In this document: in pieces, positions 11,854 to 23,365 of the stretch
Layout of the letters: every line of letters starts with the position of its first letter
Numbering within the stretch: the stretch's first letter is position 1
Assembly: GCA_035048815.1 (NCBI GenBank)
Contig: JAUCBN010000032.1
Span: 13,603,501-13,667,500, forward strand
From: Abelmoschus esculentus
Taxonomy: Eukaryota > Streptophyta > Magnoliopsida > Malvales > Malvaceae
DNA: 64,000 nt
Direction of reading: 5' to 3'
Position numbers and translations under genes: made by a program
Notes under the pieces: model-generated
What the model saw: only the letters and a program-made list of their open reading frames with translations
The model's database searches: none
What the model was told of the DNA's origin: nothing

Positions 11854-13689
11854 ATTTTTTTGTGAGTCAGGTCTAATTATTAATTACACGTGGGATTTTG
11901 ACATTTTTGAATAATAATATTAATTTTCTTCAATAGATTGTCAAATGAATTTTCCGAAGAATGAGGATAGTTTTTTCTTTTATGTGATATATCTACCATT
12001 CATGCATAAGCTCTCGACTCGAGCTTTTACTCTTGAGTGGGAGTTAGATATAATTCGATGTGATGCTCTTCAGCTCCGAGTTTCGGATTTATGTCTACTT
12101 CAGGTATACTAACCTCACGCGTCGTGAGGTCTTCACCTCCGTTGTAAGGGACCTATACTACCGAATCGATGTCTTATCTTCGTAGTAGAAGGTAACGACA
12201 GTTCGAGAACCCAAAGTCTAGATCTGAACCCACATGTGTAGGCCAAAAACCTACCCTTTTTATAGCCAGACAAGGACCATAGGATAAGGCGGTATGCTAC
12301 CGAAATATCGCCAAATTAGGATTTTTTTGTTTAACTGCTCTTCGATTATTTAATGCAATATAGATTATTCTCTGGTTATTTTATGAAGTATAAAATATTC
12401 TTTGGTTATTTTATGAAATATAAAATATTATCTAGTTATTTTTCACAATTTAAATTTTATTGTTATATCAATTTATTTTTGTTCAGATTATTAATTCACA
12501 ATACTGACATTTTTTTGTGGTGTGTGTGTGAGAGAGTTTTGTATTATATAGCATGCATTAGAGGTATCGATTCGAGAGCTAGTTGAATAGACAATGGTCA
12601 TAAACTAAAGGGTTTGATAGATAAGTGGAAGATAATATACCGAGATTACCATATTCGATAAGACTCAGTACACGATCGGATTTAATGTTCGAGAAGACTT
12701 AATACGAGATTAGAGTTAGTGTTCGGAGAGACCGAGTACTAGTCATACAAGGATGTTTCAGAAGACTTCAAGCATAGTGCATGTCTTCCAAAGTCAAAGG
12801 TAATTTGGAAAGTCTTGGACGATGATACGAAGAGTCTCTACCGATAAAGAGTCAAATTTAAATTGGTATCAACAATTGTTTGAACTTCAAGGCGGGTACC
12901 AGGGCAAATGTAGGTATAAATGAGACATAATAATTAGAAAACGAAGATAGTTAAGAAGCATATATATGAAAGATAAATTAGGGGCATCATAGGGTTAATG
13001 TTGACGAATGAGAATTCAGAGAGGAAAAGGAATTGTGAGTCTAAGATTGATGTTCAGCTTTCATGAATGACGAGAGTTAGTAATTAAAGTGGATATCAGA
13101 AAGTACGACACGATATGCAGGAAATCAATTTACAAGTTTTAAACCAGCAATTCAAATGAAAGATAACATGTTGAAAGTCGAACCGAGTTAGTCACAAAGG
13201 TTAAGCAAAATAGAGTAGGTGAACAACTTTAGAACTAAGTACAGGAAATGTTAGATAAGTGTAGATTTTGTTCGATAAAGTTGAAGATTTGTCAATGGAT
13301 TTTCATCAACATACCAATATCCTTGCCGAACCAGACTGACCGAGATGATCAACCAAGAATCTCGAGCCAATTGTCTTTCTATCAACAAATTAACTTCTCA
13401 TTATATTCGATCTTTCGGTTATATGAGTGTTGTCTAATGACTGGCTCTTGAAATCGGTATCTCTTGCATTCATGAATTATAGAGTAGATTTATATTTAAG
13501 TTGTTGTACATAATTGTGTTAATTTTTATTATTTATTTATTTGTATTTTATTTATTCATAATAGTATTTCATCATTTTGACATGTTGATATTTTTGCATC
13601 ACATTGCATAAAGGTATTGATTCAAAAGTGATTATCGAATTAGAAGGCAATCATAACAGCTAAAGGGGTTCATAGGTCGAAGACGAGAT
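11854..13689 (+). other. Leader region of the Tat-like element
   Basis: No long reading frame. Two adjacent copies of a roughly 45-base 'ttattttatgaartataaaatatt' unit occur at 12350-12440. The rest is unique-looking, weakly purine-rich leader sequence. Confidence 0.4.
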
Positions 13690-14740
13690 TGTAATTACGA
13701 GTCAGAGCTCGACAAGGATGAACATTTTACTTGAGGGTTACTCGTTAGACTCTAGAGATGCTGAAATACAAGAGTTGAAAAGACATATAGGTGAGTTGAA
13801 GACCATGATGATGGACATGACTTAAAAAAGGGCATATAAAAAAGAAAGAAGAGCCGAAAGAGAATCAGTACACGTACAAACCACCACTTATAATTCGCGT
13901 AAACAAGCCGGTCGAAGATTTACGAGACCCAAAACCTGAGAAAGTTACAACGGTCCATGGAAAATCAAAAATGAAAAGAGTGTTTAGCCCGATAAAGTCG
14001 GTCGATCATCCAGAGCAGAGTTTAGGTTCCAAGATCCTTTTTTCCTGTTCCTAGAAGACGAAAAGTTGCAAGAATCAGTTTGACCTAATTCTCATTTCAT
14101 ACAAAGAATTATATCCTCAATTGTTAAAAGCTCGGCTAATAACTCCATATTTTATCTCATTATTACAACCTCGGTACCCGAAATAGTATGATGCCAATGC
14201 TCATTGTGAATTTCGCAATGGGATACGGGGACATTCAATTGAAAATTGCATGGATTTGAAACATAAAGTTCAGGTTCTATTGAAATACGGGAAATGGAAG
14301 TTTGAAGAAAAGAATTAGCCTAGTTTAGGGGGCAGACATAAAGTTCGAGATGAAAGTATTACAAAGAAGCAATACCAATCCGAGTATGAGGTTCAGGTAA
14401 TTAGGTTGATGCAAGAGAGAGATAACTTGGAATTAGAGTTACAAATCTTACGATCAGACTAACAAGATCTCGTTAGGAATGTTAAGAAGGAATGCTTAGA
14501 AAGCGAAGAAAAATGTGTCCAACTACAAGGTTTAAGGGTAAAGTTACAAGAAAAAGATGATGACATAAAGGCTATTGTAATTCAAGCACGAGAAATGGCT
14601 CAAAAAATAGCAAGTTTAATGAATGTGGAGACAGAATTGAGTCAGAACATCAATCCGACAATAGATCATAATGAGAAGCTAATAGGATTTTTAGAGGAAG
14701 TTAAAAAATTAGGGGTTAGGACTCGCAAATATCTGTAGTG
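13690..14740 (+). pseudogene. Upstream gag-like ORF of the Tat-like element (decayed)
   Basis: Not a continuous frame, but stop-interrupted segments give recognisable gag-type protein. There is a Lys/Glu-rich segment (EIQELKRHIGELK), then near 14190-14320 the block CEFRNGIRGHSIENC followed by LKHKVQVLLKYGKWKF, which is the C-terminal zinc-knuckle-like block of plant Tat gag proteins. A heptad-rich coiled-coil segment (about 14400-14740, e.g. LMQERDNLELELQILRSD) follows. At least five stops are present. Ogre elements carry an extra ORF before gag; this one looks gag-derived. Confidence 0.6.
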
Positions 14741-14966
14741 TTTGATATATTAGATGTAGTAAATCTTTTTACCTGAAATGAAAGTTGTTCTATGATAATC
14801 ACTCTTAGGGATCAATACTTTATTACATTCTTGCAAATGTTTATTTTATATCTAATGCCTTAACATTATTATTTAATAACATTGCATTAGCATATATGAA
14901 TCTAAAAGTGGTCGGGCTTCCGATGATAGTAACCTGACATTAATAAAAGTTCGAGAATCAGACATC

Positions 14967-16270
14967 ATGGATAAGAATATGGGAGAAGTTTCAAGTATTC
15001 AAGAAAGATCACTAGAGCAGATAACAAAGTCTCAACCAAAGGCAAATGACCAAATCTCAAAGCTATGTCTGACTATCTACCATGGAGTACTAAGTTCGAG
15101 AATGAGTACATTTTCTCTAAAACGTGTTGATCAATTGACAAATATGTGTACAAAGTTCAAGAAGAAAATTGAGGCTAGTAAAAAAGGAGCGAATTCTGAG
15201 TTTAGTGCATGGGAGTTTTTTTTGGTCCCTAATTTGGTTATTCCACCGAGATTCAAAGTCTCCATTTTTTAGAAATATGACGAGTCTAATTGTCCTAAAA
15301 TTCACTTGGCGATGTTTTGTCGGAAAATAGAAGGATATCTAGATAATGACCAAATGATGATTCACTATTTTCATGATAGCTTGACTGGACCTACTACAAC
15401 ATGGTACAACAAATTGAGTCGAGAGCGGATCCAAACATGGGTTGATTTGGCGAAAGAATTCTTGGGGTAATATAGGTATGTCAAAGACTTGGAACCAGAT
15501 CGTCAGACTTTACAGGATATGAGGATGAAAGATGATGAAAGCTTTAAGGGTTACGCGTTGGGATAGAGGATGCTAGCATCTCAGGTAAAACCATCCATGA
15601 TAGAAGATGAAATGTCTGAAATGTTTCATCAAACCTTGCCGTCTCCTTTCTTCAATAAAATGCTTGTAAATTCAATGGACAATTTTAATGATTTTATGGC
15701 CCTTGGTGGAGTAATAGAAGTTGGAATCCAAAAGGGGAAAATAGAACCCAGTTCCAAAATTTCTGCAAAGGCTAAGAAATAGAAAGAGGTGAATGAGTGT
15801 AATGTTCGAGGTTCTCAAGGCTGTAAAAGAAAAAGATCACCTAGTTTCTCAAGACGACAACAGAAGATTTCCCAAAAAAGTACAAATCAGAAGATATTTG
15901 GAATGCCTATTACTGATCTATTTCTTTATCTTGTTGAAGCTAAATATATTACTCCCAGGCCAATGAAGAAAGCGTCAAGCCTTTTTGCTCATTGCTATGA
16001 CCTCAACAACATTTGTCAATTTCGTATGAGATTATCAGGTTATGCTACTAATACATGTAGATCTTTATTCGAGGAAATTAAGAAATTATCTGATATACGA
16101 GTCTTTACAAAGGAGTTGGTGCTACGATAGAGGACCAAAGGAAATAATCAAGATGATGCATCGGTTGAAGAAGCCGAAAGCCAAGGTGAACACTTCCAAG
16201 ATTGTTCAGAGCCGTGACAAACCTGTTTTATCCATGTCAATACATCAAGGAAGTACAATTTGCATGTCTT
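14967..16270 (+). pseudogene. Gag pseudogene of the Tat-like element
   Basis: Starts MDKNMGEVSSIQ and passes through FFLVPNLVIPPRFKV, HLAMFCRKIEGY, HDSLTGPTTTWYNKLSRERI and DLEPDRQTLQDM, the standard retrotransposon gag core that forms the virus-like particle. A frameshifted tail near 15890-16100 has an ICQFRMRLSGYATNTC block equivalent to the usual zinc-knuckle, with the expected His of GH changed to Tyr. Stops at about 15270, 15470, 15566 and 15780 break the frame. The ORF runs straight into the truncated 3' LTR; protease and pol are absent. Confidence 0.75.
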
Positions 16271-16273
16271 AAT

Positions 16274-18124
16274 CGTTGTTGGATTTTGATGAATCCGGGT
16301 TTAGATCTAGGTTTAGGATGAAAAATTTTGAAGAACGGGTAGTTTTAGGGATCCGACGCGATGGCCGAAAATCATTTCGACGACGGAGCACGATGGTCGG
16401 AGTAATAAAGATCATCGAAGAATATGATCGAAAGTTTTGGTGGTCGACGAAAAACTCATCGGAGTGTGGTCGGGGGTCAGTATTTTGGATCGAACGGTGG
16501 TTGGCATGGCTAAGGGTGATCGTGTTCTTCATTTTCTTCATGAATATGAAGAACATTCATCATATTCTTGAGAAAACGCATGGTTTTGATCCGTTTTGAG
16601 AATGTTTTCTAGGTTTTGGAGTATTTATTTTAGAGAATTTTAGAGAAGTGAAAGGGAGGAGAGAGAAAATAATTTGTAAAATAGGGATTTTGGTCAAAAC
16701 AAGGATTTTATATCCTCAATGAAACTATATCATTTTTGACAAAGGTGAATGCGTTTTTTTTTAAAAAACGGAGAAATCTTTCCATGGTCCCTTTAGGTTT
16801 AAATTGTAATTCACTTTAGTCCCTATTTTCTTTAATCAAAGCCTAAAACTTTGAAATTCCTTCAATTTAGTCATCAATTAAACTCAATTTGATCCCTCAA
16901 CTTAGGATTTCTTTAATTAGGTCCTTAATTGAATTTAATTAAAATTCTAAGTTTTAGGATTCTTTTAATTTGGTCACTAATTAGACTCAATTTAACCCTT
17001 AGGATTATGTACTTCACGATTTAGTTCTAAATCCTTTTAATTAGACCTTATAGTTCAAATTATTTCAATTAGATTACTCATAAGGTGTAATTTGGGCTTC
17101 ATGTTTTGAAATGAGAATTATTTTGGGCTTTATCTTATGCTTTAATTTATTTTTATTTATTTGTGTGCATATTTTGAGAGTATATAATTTATTTTGTTTA
17201 GGAGATCACTTAATTCAAACCTAGATAATTAAATTAGAGCCTTTTAGGATTAATCACTTTAATTAAGTAATTAATTTTATTATGGAGATAATTATAGTTA
17301 CGATGACATTTTAATCATATACCTCGGATACACTGAGTGGTTAGTGTTTTGACATAATATTATGTTGGACAATAGTGTACTTTGGTATTGCATTCGACGT
17401 GTCATCGAAACATAGAAAATGACAAATAATTTAGGATTAGAATTAAATAAAATCAGATAGGTAAATAACTAGAGGAACCAATAGTAATTATTAATTTATT
17501 CGGTGTCTAGATAGTAGTACTGATTGTTCGGATGTTATCATAAAATATTTGGTAAATTAATAATTTAATAGGGTTTTAAATATTTAATTAACAAAGCCTT
17601 ATAGTTTAGAACTTAAAATCGACAAGATAATAATTGGTCATGCATTTAAGACCTTTTGAGTTATAATTTATATTTCTTTAAATACGAATTAAGGTTTTCT
17701 ATTATAGGGCGTCTTATCCAATGCTCGTATTTAAAAGAAATGTAACTTTTTGCTCAAAAGGATATCCTCATTCGAACGATATTCATTTGAAAATGACGAA
17801 TTAAATTCATATTATTATTAAAAATGCCAATATGCCACGATTAATTAATAAGGTATTGATCTTGGGCGCTCGTAAGGGTCATCCTTACGTGTAATCGACT
17901 CTCGAACCTAAATATTTTAAAAATGAATCTTTGATTTGTTTTATGGTGTTTGGCCTACCAAATTGGCCTGTGGCAACTTCAAGTCGTTTTTAAAATTAAA
18001 AGAATACACGTTTTTAATACGATCCTGATTTTCATAATTAACAATTAAAAGCAATAAAAGTTGATTTTTAAAATTAACTCGTCAGGTTATTTTTTACACT
18101 TTCGATTTTAAAATGGTTGTGATA
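16274..18124 (+). repeat. 3' LTR of the Tat-like element, 5'-truncated
   Basis: Colinear with 9989-11831 of the 5' LTR, starting GTTGTTGGATTTTGATGAAT and ending GGTTGTGATA where the 5' LTR ends GGTCGCGACA. The first roughly 570 bases are missing and no polypurine tract precedes it. Some differences are C-to-T or G-to-A, as expected of methylated decay. Confidence 0.75.
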
Positions 18125-18129
18125 ATTTT

Positions 18130-18413
18130 AAATGTATTTTTATTAAATATTTATAACTATCTTCTGATTGTTAAAAAATAAGGGTCTTATTTATTCAATT
18201 AAAATAAATGAAACATACTTTTTGCTTTTATCTTTACTAATGGCTAAATTATGAGAAATCAAACATGAAAAGTGGAGAAAAAGATTCAAGGATTGATGAT
18301 GGGTTTTGCCTCAGGGGTAAAGAGATGTAAATAATTTAATATGATAGTTAAAATAAAAATAAGATAAAAAAATAAAGAAAAAATATAAATATTATTTTTG
18401 ATTTTTTTAAATA
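18130..18413. other. AT-rich spacer between two LTR elements
   Basis: No ORF or repeat recognised. It ends at the TGATT (18414-18418) that forms the left target duplication of the copia element. Confidence 0.35.
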
Positions 18414-18418
18414 TGATT

Positions 18419-18671
18419 TCTTAAAACATCAACACCAATATCAAAAATTAATACTTAATTAAATTTATGTTATAATTAATTAAATTTAATTTAGTTTTAC
18501 GTTTTATTTTTAATAAATAGGCATATTAATTACAAGTAAATTTATGCCTATATAAAGGAATGTGTTTTTTTTTTTTATAATTCACACCGAAGAAACATAA
18601 ATAAAGTTTTCCTTCTTCCATTTGATCGTTTTTTTCGTTTTTTAAATGTTTTAATTGTGGGTTATTCAATA
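18419..18671 (+). repeat. 5' LTR of the copia element
   Basis: TCTTAAAACATCAACACC...TTCAATA, matching the 3' LTR at 31119-31367 but with TG changed to TC at the very start. A CCTATATAAAGG TATA box lies near 18550. Confidence 0.85.
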
Positions 18672-18673
18672 AT

Positions 18674-18686
18674 TGGTATTAGAGCC
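18674..18686 (+). other. Copia primer-binding site (initiator tRNA-Met type)
   Basis: TGGTATTAGAGCC two bases after the LTR; the standard site is TGGTATCAGAGCC, so one mismatch (C to T). Confidence 0.8.
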
Positions 18687-18869
18687 TCATTAAAAGTTAT
18701 TTTAGTTGCTCGGTTAATGCAAAATAATGTGGTATAGTAATGGTGCATATCTAGGAAAGTTCTGACTAAGAAATACTTGTTATTGGAGTGATTTGCGTGA
18801 TCCACCTCTCTTTCCTAAGAGCTTATCTGGTGTACGTTACACATACTTTTATTGGTGTATTTTTTTTTG

Positions 18870-19690
18870 TGAAAATCATTTGTCGGCATAATGATAGACC
18901 TACATGATGTCGGCGGAATGAGGAAGCTTAACAATAACAATTATAATACATAGTCAAATTGCATGATATCATATATGCAAGGATAGGATCTGTGGGAGAT
19001 TGTCAATGATAGTAAAAAAGAGCAACCAAAAGTATAGGATGCAAATGGCGTGCTAAGAAAATGAAAAATAAAAGTAGGCAATACAATGTATGCCTTGAAT
19101 ACAACGGTGGAAGAAGATATGCTGGAACATATTCGAGATGTTAAAACCCCAAATCAAGCTTAAGAAACATTCGTCAAGTTATTTTCTAAAAAGAACGATA
19201 CGAAGCTTCAACTTCTAGAGAACGAGTTGTTGTCTATGAAATAAGGCAATGTGACGATTAAACAATACTTTCACAAAGTAAAGTTGTTATGCCGGGAGAT
19301 TTTTGAGTTGGATCTATCAGATCCTATTGGAGATACCAGGATGAAACTAATTATTGTCCCTTATCTAAAGTCACAGTTTAAGAGTTTTGTTACTGCTGTA
19401 CAAGGATGACAAACTCAACCGTCACTTGTAGAATTCAAAAATTTGTTAGCTAGTCATGAAGCATTAGCTAAACAAATGGGAGATGTATCAAAAAATAAAG
19501 AAGATGCACTATATGTTAGTAAAGGCAAGCAAAACTTCAAGAAGCGTGACAATGGCGGGTTAAATAGAAATCAAGATAAGAAATCTCTCGTGAAAGGAGA
19601 GGTTCCAAAAATTACGATAACAACAAAATATTTAAAGTAAAGTGTTATAATTGTGGGAAAATGATCATATGGCCAAATCTTGTTGGTCAT
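18870..19690 (+). pseudogene. Copia gag pseudogene
   Basis: Broken frames recover a UBN2-type gag: an EEDMLEHIRDVKTP-like stretch near 19100, LLENELLSM near 19215, and at 19443-19640 an intact piece ending in a Lys/Asn-rich linker. The CCHC knuckle near 19645-19685 begins CYNCGKM but a small deletion shifts the frame before the His and last Cys. Function would be particle assembly and RNA packaging. Several stops before 19440. Confidence 0.7.
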
Positions 19691-19699
19691 AGAAAAAAA

Positions 19700-21573
19700 A
19701 ACTGTAAAGAGTAATGTTGTTACTTCCAATAATGAAGAAGAATGGGATACAGAAGTATTCCTTGCAGAAGAAGAAGAACTAGCTTTTACGATGATTATAT
19801 TAGAAAAAAATAATTATGAGAATGACTGGATAGTTGCCTCTGGTTGTTCGAATCATATGACAAGTGATAATAAAAAATTGTAGGGCTTATATAAATACGA
19901 AAAAAGTCGTGTGTTGGTCATAACAAATAACTCTAAGTTATCAATAGCTCATGTTGGTAACACGATGGTCTCTCTTCAAAATAATAACACTAAAATGATA
20001 CTTCAGAATGTATATCATATGCCAGGGATGAAGAGAAATCTTCTTTTAGTAGCACAGTTAACATCTTCGGGCCATGTTGTTCTATTTGGTCCACAAGATA
20101 TGAAGATATACCATAATCTTGATATTAAAGAGGAGTTGATAATGAAAGGAAGAAGATTAGATTCTATCTATGTGTTGCCTACGGAAATTGTATATGTTGA
20201 AAAAATAAAAGGAAATGAGATAATAGACTTGTAGTACATGCGGTTAAGTCATGTTAGTTACTCCAATCTAGATGTGATAATGAAAAAGTTAATGTTTAAT
20301 GGACTTTCAAAAATTGAGGTGAGAACAAACACTATATGTGTAGGTTGTCAGTATGGAAAAGCTCATCAACTACCATTTGATGAGTCAAAGTATAAAGCAA
20401 ATAAACTATTAGAGTTAATCCTTGTTAAACAAACCTCTATCGGTGAGATGAAATACATGGTTACTTTCATTGATGATTTTTTCAGATATGTATGGATCTA
20501 TTTTATGAAGGAAAAATCTGAGACTCTTTCAAAGTTCAAAGAATTTAAAGGGATTATGGAAGCATAAGTTGGCAAAAGGATTTTTTGGCTACGTACTGAT
20601 AATGGGAGAGAGTGCACTTCAGAAGAGTTTGCAGAATTTCTCCAAGAGTATCGAATACACCGTCAATTCACATGTGCTAACACTCCATAATATAATGGTA
20701 TTGATTAAAAGAAGAATAGATATTTGGCAGAAATATGCCGAAATATACTTCATGCAAGAAATGTTCTAGGTCATTCTTTGGTAGAGTCAATGAAAACTGT
20801 AGCTTACGTGATCAACAAATTTCCTCAACAAAGGTTATATTTTCTTTCTTCTTTTGAAAAATTATGGAAAATAAAACCAATAATAAGCTATTTTCGAATT
20901 TTTAGAAGTATTTTTTATGTATATGTACCAAATCATTTATGTAGAAAAATGGACAAGAAAGTTGTTAGGTGTATTTTTGTAGGATACGAAAACCAGAGAA
21001 AATGGTGGAAATGTTGAGATCTATAACTTGAAAGTGTTATATGTCTCGTAATATGGTGTTTGATGAAACATCTTTATGGTGGTCATCCGATAAAAAGTTA
21101 TTATCAGGCTTAGATACTCTCAAGAGAGAATTGCAATTTTTTGAAGTTCAATTGAGTTTAGATAAAACTCAAATTGTCGATGATTTGAAGAAGAAGAAGA
21201 CGCAACTCAAAATCCATGGCAATCTGGTGTTTACTAGTAACTAGTTGAAGATGGGTGTTTAATGAAAGAGAAGAACCAACGCCACTAAGAAGATCAACAA
21301 GGATCAGAAATCCAAATCCTAAATATGCTAATTATGATATAGTAGAAAAAGACGATACAAAAGAGGCAAAAACTTTTGAAGAAGCTTCTCAAAGAGCAGA
21401 ATGAATTGAAGCAATGAAAAATAAGATTGATGCACTTTACCAGAATCAAACTTGGGAGCTTGTACCAAAGCCAAGAGATGTAAAGCTTATTTCTTGTAAA
21501 CGGATCTACAAGATAAAACATCTCATAGATGAATCGACTGAGAGGTACAAGGCTTGATTGGTAGCTCGAGGAT
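19700..21573 (+). pseudogene. Copia protease, integrase and N-terminal RT (pseudogene)
   Basis: The protease motif reads WIVASGCSNHMT where the active-site Asp of D-S-G should be; codon 19836-19838 is GCC (Ala). Integrase follows from about 20225. Its zinc finger has DL-stop-YMRLSH, so the Trp is a stop and the first His is Tyr, while CVGCQYGK remains. The core keeps Asp in FIDDFFRY and LRTDNG, but the position of the catalytic Glu (AERKN in relatives) reads D-stop-KKN. The N-terminal RT ends at LVARG, where the inserted element begins. At least six stops or frameshifts. Confidence 0.85.
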
Positions 21574-22868
21574 TGATGAGTACTCAAAAGTCCTTATTTT
21601 TTTTTACCATTTCCTCACTCGTTTATTGCCAATCAAGACAGAATTAAAGGTGATAATAGATATTTCTGGTTATTTTCCATATTTCAGCATTCGAACACTA
21701 ACTTTATGAATTTATCATTATTTGGTATAAAACATATACGTTTGATAGTTTTCTCTCTTAGACATGAAACTATATCACAGAGAGAGCCAAAGAAGAAAAT
21801 AGATGTTGAATTGCAGCCGAAGCACCCGCCACGTCAGCACTTTGGAGGCTGCCGCAGCAGCGTAAAAGATAACAACTGGTGCTCAGCAGAAAGAGAAAAA
21901 AAAAACGATCTTAACGGATAAAGAGGAAGAGAAACAAGAAGCTCAATTATAAGGTCAAGCCCATGTCAAATCCAACCGCGGGAAAGAAGAGATATTTTAG
22001 AAAATAAGATTAAATTAATATAGTTTAATTAGGAATTAGATTTCTTTCTCATTTAGAACTCTTTCCTTACATGGAAATATTAACTTAAGGCTTGGCCTAT
22101 ATAAGACACTTATTGTGTCTAGGTTTAGTGTGGAGTCAAGATGGATTCTCACAATATTATACCTTTAGCCTCCTTCTCCATTATGTTCTAAGTCTTTCGG
22201 AGGTTTAGATTGCTTGTATAGTAGTCGGAGATGAAGGTTATGTTATGTTTGATATTTATTAATGCAAAACTTATTTCATAGTTTATTCTCTTTTGGTAGT
22301 TACTCTTCTTGCATATGAGCTGGAAAGATAAGTATGTGAGAAAAAATCATTTGCCTAGCATCGGGAGATGTAGGTTCACAAAACGAGAAAATACTATCTT
22401 TGCTCATGGGAATTGACTAATCCTTCAAGGATTTCAGCGCTAATAAGAAACATGTGTTTGGTTGTTGTCCGCCCTTGAATCACGCCGGGAGGTATCATCA
22501 AGACGTGGGTTTCAATAGTCCTCTTCGCTTAGGGATAAGGAAGAAGACATACAAGGATGCTCTGTCGAACTATGGAATGTTGAATTATCGAGAAGGCATA
22601 ACCCCGCCTAGACAGCTGCGGCGACCCATTGTGCAATCCGCCGAAGCGGCAGTTTAACCCACTACATTAATAAGTAGATACTTAACATAACTGGATTCTT
22701 CTCTACAAAGCACTCAATCTAGACTTGTTTTTACCTTATTATTTTTTTATTTAATTTTATGCTTTTATAGTTAGCTTAATTATAATTCAACCCTTCAATT
22801 TGCTTGTGCTTTTTAGTTTTCTTAGTGCAGTCATAAGAAGTAGCAAGGTTGACTCATTCCTCCATCCA
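21574..22868 (+). repeat. 5' LTR of the Athila-like element
   Basis: TGATGAGTACTCAAAAG at the start; matched by 25785-26632 plus 29269-29779. It contains a CCTATATAAGACAC TATA box near 22095. The right end near CCTCCATCCA is inferred from the CCTTCATCA end of the other LTR. A conserved 67-codon frame (22454-22657) in both LTRs is probably incidental. Confidence 0.75.
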
Positions 22869-23365
22869 AAAAGGGGAAGATGGTTGTTGTTGAAGATTCA
22901 ATTTATTACATTTCTGCAATAACCTAAATTTCTATCTTAGTCCCTAATTTGTTTTTATGCTTTAGGATTATAGTATTATTATTTTTAATTTTAGGATTTA
23001 GATTTTAATTTTCATAATTTAGTTTTAAACTTTTAAATTTTCTGACAACTTTAACTTTAATTTTAGCTTTTAGGTCCAATAAAGAAAATAAAATAAAAAG
23101 ATAACCAAGCCCCAAAACGCGGCCCAACTCAAGGCAAAAATATCTCGCGGGAAATTTACCGCACAAGTCGAAGCCTCATCGTTTCTTCCGCCAGTGCAGG
23201 CCAGTTGGATCTGCGTAGCGTGCACGCCAAGAATAATCATGACATTGCTATTGCTTCTAACGGTTGGCCGCCTTCACCTATAAATAGATAAGCAAGGATT
23301 CATCTTCTTCATACTTCTTTTCTACTACCGTCAATAAGCTAAAGCAATTCTCTCACTTTCACAAA
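22869..23365 (+). other. Leader of the Athila-like element
   Basis: No ORF. An expected tRNA-Asp-type primer site was not recognised just inside the LTR, so priming sequence is either diverged or lost. The leader ends at the ATG of the gag-like ORF. Confidence 0.4.

Larger units (their letters stand above)
9420..18124 (+). mobile_element. Tat/Ogre-like gypsy retrotransposon, non-autonomous
   Basis: Long LTRs bracket a 4.4-kb interior that has a primer-binding-site-like sequence and gag-related reading frames but no protease, reverse transcriptase or integrase. Five bases (ATTTT) precede the 5' LTR (9415-9419) and follow the 3' LTR (18125-18129), consistent with a 5-bp target duplication, although the string is low-complexity. 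The 3' LTR lacks about the first 570 bases. One deletion from gag into the 3' LTR would explain loss of pol, polypurine tract and LTR start together. Confidence 0.75.

Noticed and set aside
22454..22657. 67-codon frame conserved in both LTRs of the Athila-like element
   Set aside because: Conservation follows from LTR duplication (second copy 29303-29506); no start context or protein family was recognised.
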